Of a stretch of DNA of 60,000 nt, positions 54,546 to 60,000 are shown one piece after another. The DNA comes from Hydractinia symbiolongicarpus (taxonomy: Eukaryota > Cnidaria > Hydrozoa > Anthoathecata > Hydractiniidae), in the NCBI RefSeq assembly GCF_029227915.1, contig NC_079875.1, positions 28,830,001-28,890,000 on the forward strand, given 5' to 3'. The translations under genes and the position numbers were made by a program. The notes below the pieces were generated by a model, which was not told where the DNA came from, did not search any database, and saw nothing but the letters and a program-made list of their open reading frames with translations. How positions within the stretch are numbered: position 1 is the first letter of the stretch; each line of letters starts with the position of its first letter.

Positions 54546-54876
54546 AAACGTCGGGTTAAGCCACAAGGAAAGGTGTGATCCGGCATTGAACACTCTGTGA
54601 AGCGCTTAATAAGAGCCGTAAACTGTCCCACACGATCACGTGGAGCGCTTTAGTACAGGTATACAGTATGTCGTTAATCATTTGAAGCGCATACACCATT
54701 ATAGTGTGCGACTGTAACATATTTTTCAAAAAATAACTTTCCCGCAACGATAACTGATATAAAAACAGAGTTTACAGTGGAGGATTACGAGAGCCGCTAA
54801 CAATGTCTTATTTGCAAGGGGTGCACCACCGGTTTAATCTTCTGAGGCCACGCTGTTTTGTTTTGGAAGAGTGTTC
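54546..54876. other. Upstream region of the HIRAN-HECT-DDE gene set
   Basis: No coding sequence recognised. TIRs of the putative transposon were sought here against 59030-59400 but not found. AATAACTTTCCCGCAACG and nearby sequence may hold the promoter; nothing firm. Confidence 0.3.
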
Positions 54877-55528
54877 ATGCTTGCAGCAGAAATCATGAAA
54901 GTTAAGATTGTGAATTCTTCTATCAAAGGCTACCATATATACCATGTCCGTCCACACTTGGATATAGCTATGGATGTGAGACCTGAACCAGAAAACCAGT
55001 ATGACCCTAATGCTCACTGTGTTTGGCTGCCCAATCAGGAAAACATACCAAAAAATTTACTAAAAGAGGTAACTCGCCCTGAAAAGGAGAGTCAGAAGGA
55101 ACAAACTGTTCATCAAATTGCAGGCAAGTTAGTTGGTCGAGTACCTGCTAATCTTGGCATTATTTTTAATTGTGTATCAGATGCATTTTTGAGCATCAAA
55201 TGGTAAGTTTTAAACTTTTAACTAATTTAGACTGTCAGATTTCGTTAGTGTTTTTGTTTGTTACTACTGAATAAGGGATGATATTTAGTATGTATTGCAT
55301 TATTTTTTTAGCATTGCAACTGGGGAACCTGAAGTTAGCAAACAGCCTGTAGCTAGCACAAAATACCGATACAACCCTTGGGGTTTTAGTAAACGTGGTG
55401 GTGGTGCTATTGTTCCTTGCTACTATGAACTGGAGGTAGCCACTGGAAAGGTCGATTATGTTAAGGAACAATTTAACAATTTTTTTGCTAATTTCAAGGG
55501 AACAGACACTTTATCAATTAAAGATTAG
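54877..55528 (+). CDS. HIRAN-like protein, two exons
   Basis: Exon 1 from ATG 54877 (alternative ATG 54895) to 55202; canonical intron 55203-55311 (TG|GTAAGT...TTTTTTTAG|C); exon 2 to TAG at 55526-55528. Splicing joins SIK-C-IATGEP in phase. Protein ~180 residues: MKVKIVNSSIKGYHIYHVRP, then PENQYDPNAHCVW, GKLVGRVPANLGIIFN, and in exon 2 GGGAIVPCYYELEVATGK. G-Y-x-x-Y...(E)-P-x-N-x-Y-D-x-x-A...V-G-x-V-P is the HIRAN fold pattern (DNA-end binding in HLTF/Rad5). AATAAA at 55586 gives a polyadenylation site. It is the first of three co-oriented genes ending with a DDE integrase, and resembles the HIRAN-like ORF in the pogo element. Confidence 0.75.
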
Positions 55529-55709
55529 CCTCATTCTAGTTAAATCAAAATCAACTGATGTTTACATGTAAATGTGTATTAAAGCAATAAATCATACATC
55601 TGTTATAACGTATAAATTGTTTTCTTTTCTGAAATTGTTTTGGGGCCTTCTTTACAAATGACTATAATTTTTCTTCTACAAATTTCTACAAATTACAATT
55701 TTTCTTCAG

Positions 55710-57183
55710 GTAAAAGTTCAAATAACAAAACAAACAAAGTAATGGAGGAGAACTTTAAAGAGGACACCATCATCTCTTCCTCTTCCGACGAAGAGTTAAA
55801 TGACCTAGAGTCAAATGACAAAACTACAAGAGAAGAGGTCATAGTTTATGATGAAAATTTGCAACCTGTAAATTTACAAGGTAATAAAAAGAAGAGACGC
55901 ATTGACGTAACTAGTAATATGCCTTTTGAAAAAATCAGAGGAATTAGAGGTAAGTAAATAACATGTGAAATCAGATATATTGCATCTGTTAAGCTTTTTT
56001 CTCTTTTTTTGGTACATTAAGGTGGTAAGTATGAAGAATGCCCAAAAAGGAGGGCTGGAAAACGGTATAATCACATTAAAGGCTTCCAGAGAAAGATCAG
56101 CGAATACAAAACTGTAACTGGAGATGATGCCACAGAAGATTTGCCACATCAAAAGAGTTAATTGTCAATGCCATGTCTTCTATGCATCAGGGTCATCAAC
56201 TGTTACTAGCAATACTTGCGAGAGGAATTGATGAAATTATTTAGTGATTCATCGATAATGGACTTTCAAGAGCTAAATTTCACTGTTATTGATGCTAGAG
56301 GCCAAAAAGAGTCAGGGATTGGGCAAGGAGTCACTAAGGATGTAATGTGTACAGTTTTTAATGAACTTAGCAACTCCCACATGATTGGTTTCTCAGAAAA
56401 AGTTCCTTCCATCAGACATGATATGAGTAGAACCGCATGGCAGGCTGTTGCAAGAATGGTTTTATGGGGACATCAACTTGGATATTGGCCATTGTATCTA
56501 TCACAGGCTTTCGTAATTGTTACATTGTTTGGTGAGAAATTCCTAACAGAGAAAACTCTATTGGATTCATTTAAACAATATGTGTCAACAGATGAAAAAG
56601 AGACTTTGATATCGATGCTTGAATCTTTTGAGGAAAATAACGAACCTCTGATTGATTTGCTTTCTTCCTATAAGTGCTTCAGATTACGTACGAAAGATAC
56701 ATTAAAAGATATAGTATTGGAAATCGCACATCAAGAACTTATTCAAAAACCCAAGTATGTATCAAATTGCTTTGCAGAGGTTGCAAATACGTTGCGAACA
56801 CCCTTATTAAATAATCAGTTGAAGATGTAACTTCATTGTATAAAGGCAGAATACCGACATCACGAAAAGTAGTGAAATGTTTGCAACCACCCGAGAAAAT
56901 GACCGAGAAGCAGCAAGTCATAATTGAATTTCTAAAGAAAATTATCAAAAGTTTGGATAACAAGGATCTGTGTCGTTTTTTGCGTTTCATAACAGGGAGT
57001 GATAACATTCCAAGCGACAAAATAGCTGTGGTTTTTACAAAACAAGTGTTTAGAGCTCCACGTTCAAGAGTGTGTATTTCTCAATTAGAGTTGGATGAAT
57101 CATATGGACAATACAGTGAACTTGCTGAAGAACTTACTAAAATTTTGAGTTGTGAAGATAGTTTTAGGTTCTCAATAGTATAG
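55710..57183 (+). CDS. HECT-type E3 ubiquitin ligase-like gene, multi-exon, with a frame break
   Basis: Exon after TTTTTCTTCAG at ~55710: SSNNKTNKVMEENFKEDT, SSSSDEELNDLESND (acidic), NKKKRRIDV (basic, NLS-like); donor AGAG|GTAAGT at 55950; acceptor ACATTAAG (to 56021); then GGKYEECPKRRAGKRYNHIK. The link from there (stop 56159) to the next open part (56211, after TTACTAG) is unresolved. From 56216: MREELMKLFSDSSIMDF, GQKESGIGQGVTKDVMCTVF, VPSIRHDMSRTAWQAVARMV, FGEKFLTEKTLLDSFKQYVS, AHQELIQKPKYVSNCF; a one-base break near 56820; then VTSLYKGRIPTSRKVVKCL, DLCRFLRFITGSDNIPSDKI and SRVCISQLELDESYGQY. L-R-F-x-T-G-S and C-x-x-x-L-x-L-x-x-S-Y are the HECT C-lobe, with candidate catalytic Cys at 57073-57075. 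Similar to G2E3-like HECT proteins. Either a pseudogene or an extra intron/sequence error. Confidence 0.75.
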
Positions 57184-57776
57184 CTTTGATTTTGTAAACA
57201 AGATGTTTTTACTTATTTTCTGTCTTAATTTTGTTGGTACCTAGGTTGGTACCTAGTTGTGCCTTTGAGAGTAAATTTAGCATTAGGGTTTAAAAATTGA
57301 TTGATTCTTCAAATAAATCAAAGTTTTTTTTATAACTTTTATAGTTATTCCTAAATAATTGCGAAATGTGATTTTTTTAGTCGTAAATCAATCCACAAGT
57401 TGTAGTATGTTATGTTTGACCATTTTATTATACATATATAGAGTTTTTTTAGATGTATATTTTTTATATATATTAAAGTTATGTTAATAAAAGTTTTTTT
57501 AAACTTTCTCTTCAAACTGTAAAGTTTTGTTTTAACTTTTTCTCATCAAACTGTCAACTACGAAGCTGTAAACGACTAAAGTTTTTTTTATCGATGACAA
57601 TTTGACTGGAATATTGAAAAATGGATCGAATTATGTCGAAGTTTTTTCGCGAGAAACTTTCGTAGCTTCCTTATTGCTCTAAGGTAATCGATGAATAAAT
57701 TTTCTGATGTGTGGTTATGAAATAGATTCTAACCTGTTCCATGAATACATGTTCTGCGTTATGTTTTTAGAAAATA
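57184..57776. other. Intergenic spacer between HECT-like and integrase genes
   Basis: No coding sequence. GTTGGTACCTAG is directly repeated at 57234 and 57244. TATGTTTTTAG at 57760-57770, six bases before the integrase ATG, could be the acceptor of a 5' UTR intron. Confidence 0.4.
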
Positions 57777-58994
57777 ATGGAATGTTTGAGTTGTAATTTA
57801 AAAACAACAAATAAGTACTGTTCAAGGTGTGGTAAGAAAGTACCTGCATCTACTTTTGAGACTGTTGTCACACAATACTTCAGAAAAGGATTTACCTACA
57901 ATGAAATTTTGGACTTTTTAAGACAACAGCATGGCGTGAAAATGTGTGTACGAACTCTAAAGAAAAAAATCAAGTCATTTGACCTTAAAAGAAAATCTTT
58001 TGATGAGGAACATCTCGCAGGTGTTGTTGATGCCGTTAGGCATGAAATCGACGAAAATTCAGGTTCTATTGGCTACAGAACTATGTGGCATAAATTGAGC
58101 CACGAAAAAGGAATCAATGCGCCGCGTGATTTAGTCATGAAAACTATGAGAGATCTTGATCCGCAAGGCTCATCCGCGCGGAAAGCAAAGAGGTTGAAAA
58201 GAAGGCACTATAAATCAAATGGGCCCAATTATTTATGGCACGTTGATGGGTATGATAAGTTGAAGCCGTTTGGATTTCCTATACATGGCTGCATCGATGG
58301 TTTCAGCCGGAAAGTTTTATGGCTTCGTGTACTTAAATCAAATAACGACCCAGTTTCAATAGCTACGGTATATTTAGAAAAAATAGAACAGTTGGGTTTT
58401 TTTCCTAAATGTGTACGAACAGATTGTGGAACAGAAAATGGTATATTAGCTGCCTCTCAATGTTACTTTTCACGTGATCATGATACTAGTGTGCCGCACA
58501 TGTACGGATCATCTCACCACAATCAAAGAATCGAAGCTTGGTGGTCGCAATTGCGACGGCTTAAGACTAATTTCATGATTGACATGTTCAAAGACTTAGT
58601 CAATTCAGGTCTTTACAATTGCGATGATGAGTTACAGAAAGCGTGTTGTCAATTCTGTTTCGGACCGCTTATTCAAGCCGAGCTAGAAAGCTGCAAGGAG
58701 CAATGGAACTGCCATTACATTCGGAAATCAGAGTCTAGTGAAGTATACGGGAGGCCTGATCATTTATATTTATTTCCGAAAGAGAATTTCACCGATCACG
58801 GTATCACAGTTGCGGAAGACGATGTAGCCGTAATCAAAGATTACTTGACAGAATACGGTGTAGAAAACAAAAATGAACAGGGAAGCGTTTATTTTGAATA
58901 CTTCTATTACCTTTTTTCTAAATTGAACTTAAGTGTACCGACTTCAACATCGCGAAAACTAACTTCTTGCGCATGTTGGAAGTTTTTTAAATAG
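57777..58994 (+). CDS. IS3EU-like DDE integrase/transposase, intact
   Basis: Intact 405-residue frame from ATG 57777 to TAG 58994, AATAAA at 59015. N-terminal zinc ribbon (CLSC at 3-6, CSRC at 15-18), helix-turn-helix region (FRKGFTYNEILDFLRQQHGV, MCVRTLKKKIK), SIGYRTMWHKLSHEKGI (HTH_21-like), then a retroviral-type integrase core: YLWHVDGYDKLKPFGFPIHG (D157), VRTDCGTENG (D216), NQRIEAWWSQLRR (E253; 36 residues between D and E). Y-x-W-H-x-D-G-x-D-K-L and G-C-x-D-G-(F/Y)-S-R are hallmarks of the rve_3-type core of eukaryotic IS3EU-like elements. It presumably cuts and joins the element's ends. No damage seen. Other integrase-core transposon families remain possible because termini were not found. 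Confidence 0.9.
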   Translation: MECLSCNLKTTNKYCSRCGKKVPASTFETVVTQYFRKGFTYNEILDFLRQQHGVKMCVRTLKKKIKSFDLKRKSFDEEHLAGVVDAVRHEIDENSGSIGYRTMWHKLSHEKGINAPRDLVMKTMRDLDPQGSSARKAKRLKRRHYKSNGPNYLWHVDGYDKLKPFGFPIHGCIDGFSRKVLWLRVLKSNNDPVSIATVYLEKIEQLGFFPKCVRTDCGTENGILAASQCYFSRDHDTSVPHMYGSSHHNQRIEAWWSQLRRLKTNFMIDMFKDLVNSGLYNCDDELQKACCQFCFGPLIQAELESCKEQWNCHYIRKSESSEVYGRPDHLYLFPKENFTDHGITVAEDDVAVIKDYLTEYGVENKNEQGSVYFEYFYYLFSKLNLSVPTSTSRKLTSCACWKFFK

Positions 58995-59450
58995 AAGAGA
59001 TAATATGTCTTATCAATAAATGTGTATTTTTATTCCTTTTAAAAAGTGACACTATTCACGCGTCCTCGCGCTTCTTTTTGTCAGCAGCCGGCAACCGCAT
59101 TTAAGGGTAAAAATGTGCTGGTAATTTGCCTGTCGCTTAGTCGTGCACTCTTCATTTGTCTCCATTGAACGTTTGTAAACGCACGTCTTCTTTGTTTCGG
59201 AACCAAGCCATAGACCACTGCACCGAGTTCTTATTGGTCTATCAACTTTCGTCAATGTTTCTGTACACGTTTAAAAAAAATTAAAACAAGGAGCATGTGT
59301 ATCAGCGTCTTTTCGCTTGAAAAGTTTTGAATTCTTGTTTTTGTGCGGGTCTTGATTCATTATTAAAAAATAGTCAAGTCCTGGGGACGAGGTTGCAGTA
59401 CGTCCCGCCGCTTCAGACGTAGCCACTCGCAATTTTGAGAAGTGGTTGCC
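58995..59450. other. Downstream flank of integrase gene; no gene
   Basis: Contains the AATAAA signal at 59015. Minus frames at 59052-59255 and 59271-59489 have no recognisable similarity. Expected to contain the right end of the IS3EU-like element, but no inverted repeat with the 54.5-54.9 kb region was seen. Confidence 0.4.
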
Positions 59451-59610
59451 AAGCATTATTTTTACGCATTTAACATTATTTTTATGCATATAACATTATT
59501 TTTACACATTTAACATTATTTTTACGCATTTAACATTATTTTTACGCATTTAACATTATTTTTATGCATTTAACATTATTTTTATGCATATAACATTATT
59601 TTTACGCATT
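59451..59610. repeat. 20-bp tandem repeat, eight units
   Basis: AACATTATTTTTACGCATTT repeats with exact 20-bp register: TAACATTATT starts at 59471, 59491, 59511, 59531, 59551, 59571 and 59591, with a diverged first unit at 59451. Variants ACGCATTT, ATGCATAT and ACACATTT alternate. Confidence 0.95.
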
Positions 59611-59837
59611 TTTAAAATTTACGCAACAAAGATTTTTTTTATGCACTTATCGGCCACGGTACAAAAGACATAATCGTGTAGCAAAACGTTTGCTAAAGTA
59701 TTGCGCCAATATGTCTTGTTATAGTCTGGCTGAATTAAAAGTAAGTGGACCTTGCAAAAATTTACGGACTAGCTTATTTGGTACCGTTAGAACCGAAATT
59801 TTATGTAGATTAACATACTATCAATATAGAAAGAGTT

Positions 59838-60000
59838 GCGGAGAGGTTGCCAAGGCAAAGGCATTAAGCACGGCAAGGAAAGGGCAAAGGCAGGCAAGGA
59901 AACAGGAAGAGGAATCAGGAAGGCAGGGGTGGGTAAGGCATGGTAGGCACAGGCATGGGAGGCACAGGCAAGGACATAGTAGGCAGGCACCAAAAAAGGC
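59838..60000. repeat. Purine-rich AGGCA quasi-repeat, runs off the window
   Basis: AGGCA, AAGGCA and GGGAGGCA recur about fifteen times without fixed register on a nearly pyrimidine-free strand. It continues to the window edge. No coding sequence; the minus frame starting 59993 is a translation of this simple sequence. Confidence 0.8.

Noticed and set aside
59451-59610. A CRISPR array.
   Set aside because: Units abut with no unique spacers, and the context is clearly eukaryotic.

Overview
The window looks like repeat-dominated nuclear DNA of a metazoan. It is AT-rich, has GT-AG introns and no bacterial operons. The mix of BEL/Pao, Ty3/Gypsy, DIRS/Ngaro-type, Penelope-like, non-LTR, EnSpm, piggyBac, pogo and DDE-integrase elements fits an aquatic invertebrate; a cnidarian is my best guess, from the style of the element proteins only. 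I see no convincing single-copy host gene. Nearly everything recognisable is a transposable element or its remains.

Layout. 1-4497 (-): a Ty3/Gypsy Gag-Pol reading frame, open for 1,499 codons to the window edge and GC-richer than the rest. 5036-5960: an eight-unit ~123-bp minisatellite abutting a piggyBac fragment. 7.7-11.2 kb: Penelope, zinc-finger/recombinase-family and EnSpm fossils on the minus strand. 11.5 kb: a TA-flanked MITE. 11.8-14.2 kb: a decayed DIRS-like element (+). 14.2-30.3 kb: a nest built from copies of a non-LTR retrotransposon whose reverse-transcriptase tail is followed by a ubiquitin-specific protease (USP) domain. One copy is split at its catalytic Cys codon by a BEL/Pao element (21118-29360), which itself contains a pogo-type DNA transposon (25471-27936). 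30.2-31.0 kb: Penelope remnant. 33.8-35.5 kb: another non-LTR element (-). 37.5-41.0 kb: Ngaro/DIRS-type element (-). 42.9-43.6 kb: a third zinc-finger/recombinase-family remnant. 44.3-46.9 kb: second copy of the 12-kb DIRS family, inverted. 46.9-52.9 kb: mostly noncoding, with Helitron-like termini and a 402-bp inverted-repeat element. 53.2-54.3 kb: a further RT copy of the USP-carrying family (-). 54.9-59.0 kb (+): a compact set of a HIRAN-like gene with one clean intron, an acidic/basic-plus-HECT gene, and an IS3EU-like DDE integrase gene. 59.4-60.0 kb: simple repeats.

The most interesting theme is ubiquitin and DNA-end biology captured by mobile elements. A deubiquitinase domain follows a LINE RT tail in two independent copies. 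A HECT-type ligase domain and a HIRAN-like protein sit beside a DDE integrase gene. A second HIRAN-like ORF is transcribed divergently from a pogo transposase. Most copies carry stops, frameshifts or deletions. The best preserved reading frames are the Gypsy polyprotein, the IS3EU-like integrase, the pogo HIRAN-like ORF and the USP domain at 17885-19096.
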